From Chloroflexota bacterium (GTDB lineage: Bacteria > Chloroflexota > Anaerolineae > B4-G1), in contig JAAZAN010000208.1 in NCBI GenBank assembly GCA_012514315.1, positions 1 to 41,194 of the forward strand: a DNA stretch of 41,194 nucleotides, given 5' to 3'. The number at the start of each line of letters is the position of its first letter. Position 1 is the first letter of the stretch. Positions 1-9,139 of the stretch are shown here, piece by piece. A model generated the notes under the pieces. That model worked only from the letters and a program-made list of their open reading frames with translations. It had not been told where the DNA came from and made no database searches. A program made the position numbers and the translations under genes.

Positions 1-570
1 CCCATCGTCGTTCAGGTCCCACGCGTACGACAGCGTGTCGATTGGATCTGTCCCCGATCCACTCAATACCACCGACCCGCCCTCGTCTACACTGTACGGT
101 CCCCCCGCATCTGCCGTCGGCGCCACGTTCAATACCGAGATGGTCGCCGTGTCCGTCGTCACGCCGCCATCCCCGTCGCTCACTCGCAGCGTCACCGTGT
201 ACGTCGATGGCCCATCCAGTGTGCTCGCGTCGAACGTCGGACTCTGTCCCGTACTCTCAAACGTCCCATCGTCGTTCAGGTCCCACGCGTACGACAGCGT
301 GTCGATTGGATCTGTCCCCGATCCACTCAATACCACCGACCCGCCCTCGTCCACACTGTACGGTCCCCCTGCATCTGCCGTCGGCGCTACGTTCAGCACC
401 GTGATGGTCGCCGTGTCCGTCGTCACGCCGCCATCCCCATCGCTCACTCGCAGCGTCACCGTGTACGTCGACGGCCCATCCAGTGTGCTCGCGTCGAACG
501 TCGGACTCTGTCCCGTACTCTCAAACGTCCCATCGTCGTTCAGGTCCCACGCGTACGACAGCGTGTCACT
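1..570 (-). repeat. Tandem 264-bp repeats encoding 88-residue PKD domains
   Basis: The block at 1-264 is repeated at 265-528 with about eight base differences by eye (roughly 97% identity). A third copy begins at 529 and matches for about 40 bases before diverging. The period of 264 bp is exactly 88 codons, so the copies stay in frame, each coding for one PKD domain containing SYAWDLNDDG and VSDGDGGVTTDTAT. The repeat array continues past the left edge. Copy number may differ between strains and may be miscounted in an assembly. Confidence 0.9.
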
Positions 571-3171
571 CGGCACGTCCGTGGCAGAGCCGGTTAACGT
601 GATGGTACTCCCCTCATTCACTGCAGCCGGCCCACCTATGGATACGTTCCATGGAGCACGGTTTGCAATCGTGACAGTGCGCTGCTGGGTACCAGTCAGG
701 CCATCATCATCTTCCACAGTCAGCGTGACGGTGTAAACACCATTGTCTGGATAGGCGTGCACAGCCGTTGCCCCGCTTCCGCTACCTCCATCCCCAAAGG
801 CCCATGCATAGATCAGCGGATCTTGGTTGGGATCGGACGAACCACTACCATCAAAACTGACAGGGATACCCTCTAGACCAGTGCAGGCGCCACAATCCAG
901 GACGGCCAGCGGAGCAGTGTTTGAGACGACGATTGACGCAGTGCCGGATAGGCTGTCAGCTGTAGCGACTACTGTATTGGCATAGGTGCGATCGGTCACC
1001 ACGGACTGCACAGTCAGGGTGGTCGGGCCTTCCCCAATGATCTGCCCGCCCCCGTTGACAATCGCCCAACTCACGGCAACATCGGTGATCAGATTGCCTT
1101 GCGCATCCTGTCCAGCCGCATGGAACTCGGCACTACCACCCGGCAGCATGAAGGCGACCGTGGGACTCACCACTATCTCAGAGACCGGGCCCGGCACGAC
1201 GGTGAGGGACGTAACGTCCCATAGGCCATCGACAGTTCCGGTTACTACCCAATCACCTGCTCGCGAGGACATGTAGGTATTGCCATCCCAGGAACCACCC
1301 GCCTCAGGCAGGATAGAGAAGGAAGTCCGAGTCGTCACATCGCGAGCCCCCACGTAAGTCTCGGCAACCGAGCTGAAATCAACACTGTTCCCTGCAACCA
1401 CTTGAGTCAGACTCCCGGTTACCGTGATCTGTAGGGGATGGACCAGGTTGAGCAGATACGCTGCTCCGACATCAGACCGACCACCATAGTCCAGCCCGCC
1501 AGCGCCAATCAATAGCTCGTTGTATCCATCATTGTTCAAATCGCCGATGCCCAAGCCACGGCCTAGCCAACCACCGGCCGACTCACCGATGATCGTCAGG
1601 TCGGCAGGACTACCGGTTGCCAGGTCAACGGTGCCAGACAAACCCGCGTTGCCGAACAAGACATAGGCGCCCCCCCCTTGCGTTGTACTGCCGCCGCCGG
1701 CATACTCGACCACGTACGGGTCGATCCCGACCGCCCCCATCACCAGGTCAGATGTACCGTCGTGGTTGAGGTCGCCAGCGTAGACCGATGTACCCAGGTA
1801 GGTGTCCACAGCGCCCAAGACCCTCAGATCAGCCTGATCTAGGGAAATGGTGTCTGTGATGCCGGCGCGCAGGCCACCGTATACGACGTGGACCCGACCC
1901 CGATTCCCGTCCGCGTAGGGCACACCGATAATGATGTCATCATAGCCATCGCCGTTCAGGTCGGCCACGCTCACGTCGTAGGCGCTGTAATCAGAGGCCG
2001 TGATACCCGTGATGGTGATGTCGGCCGTAGTGGTGACAAATCCCATCTCCTTGACGATCTGATTCTCAAAGAATGTGGGAGTGAAGACCGAGCATTGCGT
2101 GAACGTGATTTCGCTTGAACCGTAGAAGACGTGGACCTCGCCCGCGCCCACGAGCCCACCGCTGGCGGCGCCTGGAGCGCCGATGATGATGTCGTCGAGG
2201 CCATCACCGTCGACATCGCCACTGGCCAATGAGCGCCCCAGGTTATCGTAGCTGTTGGCGCCGTAGATCGTCAGCTCGCGCAGACAGTACATGAAATCGA
2301 GGGTTCCCCCTGTAGAGGTAGTGATGTCTGTCGATCCCAGCTTGACGTAGACTGCACCATTCTGAACCCGATCAAAAACCGCATAATGGTAGGCCTGGTA
2401 GTCTGGGGCGTAGAAACCTGTACTGGTGAAGGGGCCCACCGATGCCATCGGCGCACCAATGATGAAATCGTCAACACCGTCGCCATTGACGTCTCCAGCA
2501 GCCACGTCCCAACCCAGGTAGTCACTCTCCCAAGCGCCGACGAACTTGAGGTTGTGGCCATCAGCGGTAATGGTCGCTGCACTCGCGATATCCACCGTGA
2601 TCGGAGTGGTGAGTGAACCGCGGCCCACCCAGAGGTAGGCGGCCCCAATTGGAGAGGAGCCGTAGTAGCTAGAGCCCATAATAATGTCGTCCAATCCATC
2701 GCCGTTGAAGTCGCCGACAGCGATGCTGCGTCCCAGCTCTTGTCCGCTGTATTGGGTGGGCGGTGAGTAGAAGGTGATATCGGCTTGCTCGTTCGCCAAG
2801 TCCAGTGTGCGGCTGATCTCTGGACGTCCCAGGTAGACGTAGACCCCACCACTCACACAGTCGATGTAGTCGCGGAAGCCCACATCTACGTAGCAGGTCG
2901 TATACACCATTGTGGGCACAACATCAGCATAGGGGGCTCCCACAATCAGATCATCGTACCCATCGCCGTTGATATCCCCCACGGCAATCGCATGACCGGT
3001 CTTAGCCTCGGTAGTCTCGCCGACCACAGCAGGAATGAACACACCGGGCACGCCCACATCGATGATCGGCCCCTCAGCCTGCGCCGACACAGTCAACATC
3101 AAGAGAGCCAGGAATGCTCCTGATAACGCAATCGGAAAGATCACGGACCAGCGGTTCTTGTTAGGTATCAC
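1..3171 (-). CDS. Secreted FG-GAP / Ig-like / PKD repeat surface protein, C-terminus beyond window
   Basis: The minus frame is open from a GTG at 3171 to the first base of the window, 1057 codons without a stop, so the C-terminus is missing. GGAGG six bases before the GTG fixes the start. Residues 1-32 form a signal peptide ending in SAQA. Seven calcium-binding FG-GAP motifs follow (for example GDINGDGYDD near 64, then about 152, 225, 317, 402, 464 and 542), which is the count of an integrin-alpha-type seven-bladed propeller. After these come an Ig-like stretch (about 575-655), a BIG-type bacterial Ig domain (about 656-748) and PKD domains from about 749 onward, the last ones near-identical 88-residue copies. 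Such proteins act outside the cell as adhesins or carbohydrate- or protein-binding scaffolds; the ligand cannot be told from sequence. It is the last gene of the exported-protein group and has its own promoter candidate. Confidence 0.9.
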   Translation of the reverse strand, partial: MIPNKNRWSVIFPIALSGAFLALLMLTVSAQAEGPIIDVGVPGVFIPAVVGETTEAKTGHAIAVGDINGDGYDDLIVGAPYADVVPTMVYTTCYVDVGFRDYIDCVSGGVYVYLGRPEISRTLDLANEQADITFYSPPTQYSGQELGRSIAVGDFNGDGLDDIIMGSSYYGSSPIGAAYLWVGRGSLTTPITVDIASAATITADGHNLKFVGAWESDYLGWDVAAGDVNGDGVDDFIIGAPMASVGPFTSTGFYAPDYQAYHYAVFDRVQNGAVYVKLGSTDITTSTGGTLDFMYCLRELTIYGANSYDNLGRSLASGDVDGDGLDDIIIGAPGAASGGLVGAGEVHVFYGSSEITFTQCSVFTPTFFENQIVKEMGFVTTTADITITGITASDYSAYDVSVADLNGDGYDDIIIGVPYADGNRGRVHVVYGGLRAGITDTISLDQADLRVLGAVDTYLGTSVYAGDLNHDGTSDLVMGAVGIDPYVVEYAGGGSTTQGGGAYVLFGNAGLSGTVDLATGSPADLTIIGESAGGWLGRGLGIGDLNNDGYNELLIGAGGLDYGGRSDVGAAYLLNLVHPLQITVTGSLTQVVAGNSVDFSSVAETYVGARDVTTRTSFSILPEAGGSWDGNTYMSSRAGDWVVTGTVDGLWDVTSLTVVPGPVSEIVVSPTVAFMLPGGSAEFHAAGQDAQGNLITDVAVSWAIVNGGGQIIGEGPTTLTVQSVVTDRTYANTVVATADSLSGTASIVVSNTAPLAVLDCGACTGLEGIPVSFDGSGSSDPNQDPLIYAWAFGDGGSGSGATAVHAYPDNGVYTVTLTVEDDDGLTGTQQRTVTIANRAPWNVSIGGPAAVNEGSTITLTGSATDVPSDTLSYAWDLNDDGTFESTGQSPTFDASTLDGPSTYTVTLRVSDGDGGVTTDTATITVLNVAPTADAGGPYSVDEGGSVVLSGSGTDPIDTLSYAWDLNDDGTFESTGQSPTFDASTLDGPSTYTVTLRVSDGDGGVTTDTATISVLNVAPTADAGGPYSVDEGGSVVLSGSGTDPIDTLSYAWDLNDDG

Positions 3172-3467
3172 GGCAAACCTCCGTTCCAGCGAGCCGCGCA
3201 CGATTTCTGAGATCGATGGCGCCCAAACCCTGACATAGATCTGAGCGGCCAGGCCCTGCACGGGTGTGTGATCTCACCAAGGCGCCCGATATCCACCATG
3301 CGCTGGTTGTATCATACCAACCGAAAGTTGGAAACAGGTGACACAATCCTTGGAATGCTCTGAGTTCTCAATCAAGTACAACCCCAGTTACGCCTCAGGA
3401 TTCGCTCAATATCGTTTGTCGGAGTTGGTCTATCGCAATCGACCAGATGAGTAACCTGAGAAGTCAG
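3172..3467. other. Intergenic region between FG-GAP gene and glycoside hydrolase gene
   Basis: This 296-base gap is the largest non-coding stretch in the window. It holds the extended -10 candidate listed separately and the ribosome binding site of the FG-GAP gene. Short ORFs on either strand here show no recognisable protein. I see no strong terminator stem after the glycoside hydrolase stop at 3468. Confidence 0.6.
3311..3331 (-). promoter_or_regulatory. Putative extended -10 promoter with overlapping inverted repeat
   Basis: Read on the minus strand, TGG-TATGAT matches an extended -10 element (TGn plus five of six bases of TATAAT) at 3319-3311. No good -35 lies 15-18 bases upstream, as expected for extended -10 promoters. 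A 5-bp inverted repeat (CCAAC, five-base loop, GTTGG at 3317-3331) sits directly upstream and could be an operator. The leader to the GTG at 3171 would be about 130 bases. Confidence 0.35.
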
Positions 3468-6400
3468 CTAGGAGAACTGCTTGAGTACAATAGGAAGATA
3501 TACCTGACGCGCTCCGATGATCACCCAGGCCAACCTCTCGATAAGGTCCTCACCAGAAGCGATAACTGCAGTGTTCGAGATAGCGTACGGATCGTTCAGA
3601 TCCGGATCCGCTCTCACCAGGAACCTGATCTGGACTTCGCTCTGACCGGACAGCATTCCGGTCCACCGAATGAACCCCACATCACTCAAGGCGCCAGTCT
3701 GTGGGACCACACTGGCACTGCCAGGGATGTAGTCGGTATGAACAGGTATGGTATCTGTCATCATGACGGATCTGGGCTCACTTCCACTGTTGGCCAGTGT
3801 GACTGTGTAGGTGAGCACATCGCCCGGCATCGCCGCCCCAGCTGGACTCACTGTCTTGGTCGATCCGGCCAGGGGCAGCTCAAGCCGAGAGACCTTGACT
3901 CCCACATCGCTGCTCAATGCAACAGGCAACACAAGCACCAGTTCGGACGCAGCCCTGACCATCTCGGACCCGATTACCGCTCCCGTGTATGTATTCCACC
4001 ACTCCACAGCGTAGATGCCAGAGGGCATCCCTGGGATAGTGACGCTGCCGGAAAGAGCAGGTATGGGAACACCATCTACCACGTTCCTCCAGGTGTGGTC
4101 TCTGTTCTGTACCCACAGATGGACGTTCCCATTGACCACATCCTTCTGCCCCCAGACCCTCATCCCAGGGTTCGAGCTGCGCGCCTCCGCATCCTGATAG
4201 CGGCCATTGTTAAGAGGAATCCCATCCATGAAGTCTCGGAAGGGCTTGAAGTGACGGTGCAGGTTGTGATTCCAGATGTTATCCGTGTACCAGTACAGGT
4301 CGTACATCCCCCCAGGGTTGATCTGTCCCCAGACGAAGTTGTGGAGCCACAGGCCATCTGTATCGGCGGCTAGCTCGGAGAGCTCCCCCGCTTGGCCTAG
4401 ATAATCATCCAGGCCGGCTTCGCCCCGCACCAGCGGCTTCCCAATACCTGATCGCCAATGCCCATCGATCATACTATACGCCCTGGTATATAGTGCAGCG
4501 TCGTGATCCATCCGCTGCAGATCGACGCCCCCATTCAGGTACATTTCGCGACCATCGGGGCGCACAATGGAGATATCATCAATCCAGGCCCAACCACCTG
4601 TTCCGAAGCTGTTATTGACCGCAAGATGCAGAGTGTGGAGATCGTCATCAGTCAGGATGATGCGTGCATTCTGAGGAGCTGCCTGTCCACTTGCTGTCTG
4701 ACTACTGGAGAACTGCTGCCAGGGATGAGTACCGGCAGGGGCGCTGCAGACAAAGTCCTGGCCCGTAGGGGCGGCAGGAATGACATTCCCGCCCCCTACC
4801 CCGTCATCCACAGCCCACCGCAGACGTGGGCCCGCCATCGAGCCAGATGCACCATACGGGCATTGGCCAACCCACCCCTCGGTCTTGACCCAGTAACGCA
4901 CGACCCACTCGCCCTGTCCACGAATAGTGAACCCGCGCGGGGTGATCGTCGCCCCGTGAAACAGATCACTGCCCGGCGCCTGAAGTGAGTATCCCTCGCC
5001 CCCCCGTACGTAGGCAGCCCGATCCTCGAAGGCCAGAGGCGTCGCAGGCTCATTCCCCCATAACTCGTAAAGCCCCCATCCGGTCGACACATACGCGTGG
5101 AGATCGGCGTAGTCAATGGCGGAATACTCAGGGTTCCCCCACAGCTCAGCACCAGGGAAGCTATGCCACAGCGAGGTCGTCGTCATATGTCGACTCGGGT
5201 CACGTTCATCCATGAACTGCCCTAGAGCATCTGCAGCATTGTAGTGAGCGCTGCTGTATGGATCCCCTTCATTGACAAGTTCCCAGGAGTGTACCGATGT
5301 CGAGTAGCCCCATCGAGCGATTAGATAACGCCAGAAGGCTTCGTGCAACCAGCGCACCTTGACATTCGGAGCAGCGTAGAAGTTCGCCGTGTCTCCCTGT
5401 GATATCGGGTTCCCACTCCGGTCGATATGGGTGTAGGCCCAATCATCCTTCTCCAGGATCACCAGCTTCAGGCTTACATCGCGTCGTGCTGCCTCATCCA
5501 AGATACGGTCCCACTGCCACGAGGCAACCTGATCGAAGTACAGATGGTAGTTCATAGACGGTTTACGAACAAGGTTGGGGCCCAGGACTCCCTCAGCGAG
5601 AACCTCCCGCACCCAGACCGTGTCAATGTACGCAGCCCCCCCGCTTGAGTTTACGAGACTCAGGTAGAGATCGCCCAGGAAATGCTGCTGTGGCCCGGTA
5701 GTGATCGTCCCACCGACAATCTGCCACTCCTGACTACCCGTCACGTATGGGCTGATCGCCTGCCCTTGACCGGCTGTCGCACACGCTTGCCCAAGCCACT
5801 CACCAAGCTTAATCACGAACCCGTGCGGCTGTCCTGCTGTGGCCGGCCCGGTCACTCCGACAGTCTTGACCCGCGCCTGAATCTGATAGGTCGTGTTGGG
5901 CATCACTGGGATCTCGGCAGTATATCCCTGAAACATACAGGGGTTCCCAGCCCAGAGCTTCATAGAGAAGTCACCGCCTCCGTAGGCTTGATCGGCCGAA
6001 AGGCTGGTCGGAGGCAGGTACCCTTCAGACCCCAGGTGATGCGACGCCCAAGGGGCCCACGCTGCCCCGGTGATAGACGACCCACTCATCCATATACGGA
6101 AGAAGTTCGCCCGATTGGCTTGATAGACCGCGAACTGGGATTCGGCGTCATACGTCCGACCCTGGAAGTCGACGCTTGCTCCGTGTCCGACACCAATGAA
6201 AGGCGTGCCGTCCGAGAACTCGAAGTAGCGTGGATCGGCTTCACTCACCCGTAGGAAACCGCGACTGTCGGAGGGAACCACTATGAACGACAGATCGCCT
6301 GTCGGTGGGTAATAGCTTGTGCCGCTGGCGTCATTCGCACGGATTCGATAGCGCCACGGTCCCGTCTGCTGAGGAGCAAACCGAACCTTCCAGACGGGCT

Positions 6401-6770
6401 CACCCTGAGGAAGCAAGTGCTCCAGCCCGCCATAGCGATTGCGTTCATACTCCTGGTGGAGAAAGCCCGGTTGGGTGATCGTCGTGGCCCAATTGTCATT
6501 CGAGAACAGACCGTCAACAGTGATACCCACCCCGGCCGGGATTCCTGGAGGCGCGTTGGGGTCGTAGGGAAACTGCGGGTTGGTCGCCGTCGTCCCCACG
6601 ATATCGAACGTTACCTCGAACTTCCCATATCGCTCCACGGTAGTCGCGTTGGCCTGTACGTTGGCGATGGTAGCGCCAAGCGGAGAGGCTACACGCAGAC
6701 AGCTTCCGGCCCAGTCAGTAGCGACGGACATAAGAACTAGTGCGGACAAGAACGCCTTCATTAGGCTCAT
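3468..6770 (-). CDS. Exported DUF5060 glycoside hydrolase with inserted beta-sandwich domains and C-terminal DUF11
   Basis: This 1100-residue protein is likely a secreted polysaccharide hydrolase of the clan GH-A type. The start at 6770 (MSLMKAF) is chosen because GAGG lies four to seven bases upstream; a longer start at 6788 has no spaced site. A hydrophobic leader ends near Cys24 (WAGSC), a weak lipobox. DUF5060 spans about 30-165 and is followed by the barrel entry FSDGTPFIGVGHG (about 186-198). The likely acid/base Glu501 is in SWELVNE and the likely nucleophile Glu784 is in RGEAGLDD. Two beta-sandwich, CBM-like stretches interrupt the barrel (about 246-394 and 591-742), each ending in a Y/W-I-D-x-(V/I) strand. 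A DUF11 domain (about 959-1080) and the tail VYLPIVLKQFS finish the protein. The substrate is unknown. Confidence 0.88.
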   Translation of the reverse strand: MSLMKAFLSALVLMSVATDWAGSCLRVASPLGATIANVQANATTVERYGKFEVTFDIVGTTATNPQFPYDPNAPPGIPAGVGITVDGLFSNDNWATTITQPGFLHQEYERNRYGGLEHLLPQGEPVWKVRFAPQQTGPWRYRIRANDASGTSYYPPTGDLSFIVVPSDSRGFLRVSEADPRYFEFSDGTPFIGVGHGASVDFQGRTYDAESQFAVYQANRANFFRIWMSGSSITGAAWAPWASHHLGSEGYLPPTSLSADQAYGGGDFSMKLWAGNPCMFQGYTAEIPVMPNTTYQIQARVKTVGVTGPATAGQPHGFVIKLGEWLGQACATAGQGQAISPYVTGSQEWQIVGGTITTGPQQHFLGDLYLSLVNSSGGAAYIDTVWVREVLAEGVLGPNLVRKPSMNYHLYFDQVASWQWDRILDEAARRDVSLKLVILEKDDWAYTHIDRSGNPISQGDTANFYAAPNVKVRWLHEAFWRYLIARWGYSTSVHSWELVNEGDPYSSAHYNAADALGQFMDERDPSRHMTTTSLWHSFPGAELWGNPEYSAIDYADLHAYVSTGWGLYELWGNEPATPLAFEDRAAYVRGGEGYSLQAPGSDLFHGATITPRGFTIRGQGEWVVRYWVKTEGWVGQCPYGASGSMAGPRLRWAVDDGVGGGNVIPAAPTGQDFVCSAPAGTHPWQQFSSSQTASGQAAPQNARIILTDDDLHTLHLAVNNSFGTGGWAWIDDISIVRPDGREMYLNGGVDLQRMDHDAALYTRAYSMIDGHWRSGIGKPLVRGEAGLDDYLGQAGELSELAADTDGLWLHNFVWGQINPGGMYDLYWYTDNIWNHNLHRHFKPFRDFMDGIPLNNGRYQDAEARSSNPGMRVWGQKDVVNGNVHLWVQNRDHTWRNVVDGVPIPALSGSVTIPGMPSGIYAVEWWNTYTGAVIGSEMVRAASELVLVLPVALSSDVGVKVSRLELPLAGSTKTVSPAGAAMPGDVLTYTVTLANSGSEPRSVMMTDTIPVHTDYIPGSASVVPQTGALSDVGFIRWTGMLSGQSEVQIRFLVRADPDLNDPYAISNTAVIASGEDLIERLAWVIIGARQVYLPIVLKQFS

Positions 6771-6918
6771 CTGACACCTCAGCTCCATCCTTTTCTGCAG
6801 TGCTAGTCCAGGCCACGCCTTCTCTTGGATACAGCAATGAGGACCGCGATGCCCAACTCGGCTCTGAACGAGCCATGCCCGCTAGCGTACTGTGCGGAGA
6901 GATTGCAGATGATTCCTA

Positions 6919-8982
6919 CTAGCGGGCCCGTAAAATAACCGGCACGTATGCCGAGAGACCATTGACAATGACTGTGGATGAGCGAGTCAGGAATGGGAAC
7001 GGCCTGCTATTGATGAGTACCGTATTCTGGATCGGCGAAGGTCCATCGGCGATGACGGTAACGCCATAGGTGATCGTCGCGATAGGCGTCGTCGAAAGAA
7101 CACTGCTCCAGTGTATCGCCCCGGCTGCATAGACCGGCGTGCCGATGCTGGCTCGGGCGCTCCCCGCGATGTAGCTCAGGCCCGATGGGATCACGTCAGT
7201 CATCGTGGTCCTCACTCCGATGGGCCCCCCGCTGTTTCTCAGGACGATCGTATAGGTGACTACATCACCCTCCTGGGGCGCTCTAGTACTGGCAGTCTTC
7301 GTTGAGGCACTCAGATCGGGTCCCTCCGGTCCTGACTGTACAGCCTCCAGCGCCAGGATCGCGCCATCGATCGACTTCACGAAAAGCATCCCATCGCTGA
7401 CCACGACATAGGGAGTGTAGTTGAACGCGTATGGATCATCACTGGTCAACCACCGTTCAGGTTGGCCATAGAGGACATAATGCCCAGAACCGAAATTGCG
7501 AGTATCGATCTCGGTGTATAGGTCTCTGCACCAGCGAGTAAGAGCGTTGAAGCTACATCCGCGGTCCCCTGCCTGGGCCCATATCACGTACGGGCCAACT
7601 TCCCCTATACCGTCAACATATGTGCCACCTCCTGCACGGTCCCCCAGGTATGAACTGGTCATCACCAGCCAGTGACCGTGGAAGATGAAGTCACCCGCGC
7701 CAGTGATTGTGCCCGTCTCATCAGTGGGCATAGAATGCGTGCTCACAAAGCGCAGATCCCCAGCTTGATAGCCAGTCACCGTGGCAGCATCTAGAACCAT
7801 CTCTCCCATCGTGGTATCCCACCGTCCATCGGATGCGGGGTTGACCTGACCATTCCTCCAGGCAATATACGCAACCTGTTTGCCGTTACTGAGCGTTCTA
7901 ATCGCCGGCTGAGGTCCCATGACAAGCTGCAGGCTCTCATCTCCCTCGCAGGCATTGTTTCCCACCGCGGGTGTGAAGGCGTGGGCGCCATCATCAAGAT
8001 CGAGAGCAAACAAAGTCTGCTGATCTGGATTGCTCTCGAGAAACTGTCGTATGGCGCTGTTCGTAGTTGGGTAGGAGCCACCGTTGCCCGGCCCACCCCA
8101 TAGGGTGGACCAGTTCAGACGCAGTCGCACAAAAACCACGCCCTGACTGTCCGCCACCACCGGCCAGCCGTAGTCAAAAGCAGCCTCATCAGCGTCCGGG
8201 TCCTCCGAAGTGGGGTGACCATAGAACGGTTGTCTACTGGTTGGCTTCACCCGCCAGAGCCGGTTCCCGCTCGAGTCGACCGCATGCACATAGAGCTCTC
8301 GATCACAGAAAACGATCAAGTCCCTCGAAACGGAGTAGGCGGGCATCGTAGCAGCCTGAGCCCCAGCCGGATAGCTCCAGAGCTCACTCATCATGTCCGT
8401 GCTTATCGCATACAGGGTCCCGTTCATCGAGGTCACGTAGATTCGGTTGTCAACCATCAGAGGAGGAGTTCGCAGAACGCTGTCGGCCGCGAAGCGATCA
8501 ACAATGCTTCCATTGCTCGCATCGAGCTTGTACAGTGTTCCGTTCTCCGAGGCAACGAAGAGATAACCCCCACGGAAAGCCGGCGTGCTGGACAACTCAC
8601 CCCCAGGGGCTACGCGCCACAGCGCCCGTCCGTCGGATTGGGCGAGTGCGAACACCGAATCCGCGGCGCCTCCTGACCATCCAGCCACCACGTAGACCCT
8701 CCCATCGCCAGTGATGGGCTGTACAAGAGTCTTCATCGGCATCCAGTCCAAGACGCCCCGTCCACTGCTGTCGGCGCCATTCCACTGCCACCTGTACTGC
8801 CACTCACCCGAAATATCCTCGGAGCTGTAACTCGTCCGTTGCGGATCGTGAGCATGCTGCGTCCATTCATCGACAACGGTCTCCGCCACAATGGAGTAAC
8901 TGGCAGGAGGGGTGACGGCACACGAGAACAACCACGCGAACACAGTGGCAGAGGTCAATACTCGAGCAAGAATCTTTTCCAT
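6919..8982 (-). CDS. Exported PQQ-type beta-propeller protein with C-terminal DUF11
   Basis: This is a 687-residue exported protein. The start at 8982 (MEKILARV) has GGAGAGG seven bases upstream; the in-frame ATG at 9018 lacks one. The hydrophobic N-terminus ends in WLFSC, a weak lipobox with Cys21, so it may be a lipoprotein. From residue 40 on, WTQHAHDPQRTSY and repeated ALWRV, GTLYKLDASNG and GTLYAIS blades mark a PQQ-like eight-bladed-type propeller extending to about 550. No dehydrogenase active-site features are evident, so it is more likely a scaffold or binding protein like the non-enzymatic members. A DUF11 domain (about 556-670) precedes a C-terminal AYVPVILRAR, closely like the tail of the glycoside hydrolase downstream. 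It has its own promoter and a 150-base leader. Confidence 0.85.
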   Translation of the reverse strand: MEKILARVLTSATVFAWLFSCAVTPPASYSIVAETVVDEWTQHAHDPQRTSYSSEDISGEWQYRWQWNGADSSGRGVLDWMPMKTLVQPITGDGRVYVVAGWSGGAADSVFALAQSDGRALWRVAPGGELSSTPAFRGGYLFVASENGTLYKLDASNGSIVDRFAADSVLRTPPLMVDNRIYVTSMNGTLYAISTDMMSELWSYPAGAQAATMPAYSVSRDLIVFCDRELYVHAVDSSGNRLWRVKPTSRQPFYGHPTSEDPDADEAAFDYGWPVVADSQGVVFVRLRLNWSTLWGGPGNGGSYPTTNSAIRQFLESNPDQQTLFALDLDDGAHAFTPAVGNNACEGDESLQLVMGPQPAIRTLSNGKQVAYIAWRNGQVNPASDGRWDTTMGEMVLDAATVTGYQAGDLRFVSTHSMPTDETGTITGAGDFIFHGHWLVMTSSYLGDRAGGGTYVDGIGEVGPYVIWAQAGDRGCSFNALTRWCRDLYTEIDTRNFGSGHYVLYGQPERWLTSDDPYAFNYTPYVVVSDGMLFVKSIDGAILALEAVQSGPEGPDLSASTKTASTRAPQEGDVVTYTIVLRNSGGPIGVRTTMTDVIPSGLSYIAGSARASIGTPVYAAGAIHWSSVLSTTPIATITYGVTVIADGPSPIQNTVLINSRPFPFLTRSSTVIVNGLSAYVPVILRAR

Positions 8983-9019
8983 CCTGCACCCTCTCCAGAT
9001 CATAGACACCGGGAACACA

Positions 9020-9051
9020 GACCCGCCCAGGAGAATGCACCTGGGCGGGTC
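9020..9051 (-). promoter_or_regulatory. Strong stem-loop in the leader of the PQQ-propeller gene
   Basis: An 11-bp perfect inverted repeat (9020-9030 with 9041-9051) encloses a 10-base loop. On the minus strand no T-run follows it, so it is not a standard intrinsic terminator. It lies about 80 bases downstream of the promoter candidate and 38 bases before the start codon at 8982. That position suits a leader structure affecting translation or mRNA stability, or a U-tract-less terminator for the gene upstream. Confidence 0.5.
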
Positions 9052-9139
9052 CCGAAGATCTTTGCAGCTAGAAACCTGACAGATTGGATGACAGGATGGT
9101 GTCTAGCATATACTCACAATGGAGCCCTCGGCTGCTGAC

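Noticed and set aside
1..528. Repeat array considered as a CRISPR
   Set aside because: The period is 264 bases with no short repeat/unique spacer pattern and it keeps an open reading frame of PKD domains.
35..736. Plus-strand open frame of 233 residues with internal repeats
   Set aside because: It is the complement of the PKD repeats; the minus frame gives a coherent PKD protein and the plus frame has only low-complexity sequence with no ribosome site.
2271..2852. Minus-strand open frame of 193 residues
   Set aside because: It is out of frame with the FG-GAP protein, which reads through this stretch without a stop and shows the conserved calcium motifs.
3447..4373. Plus-strand open frame of 308 residues
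   Set aside because: It is antisense to the C-terminal part of the glycoside hydrolase, which has recognisable DUF11 and domain motifs; the plus frame resembles nothing.
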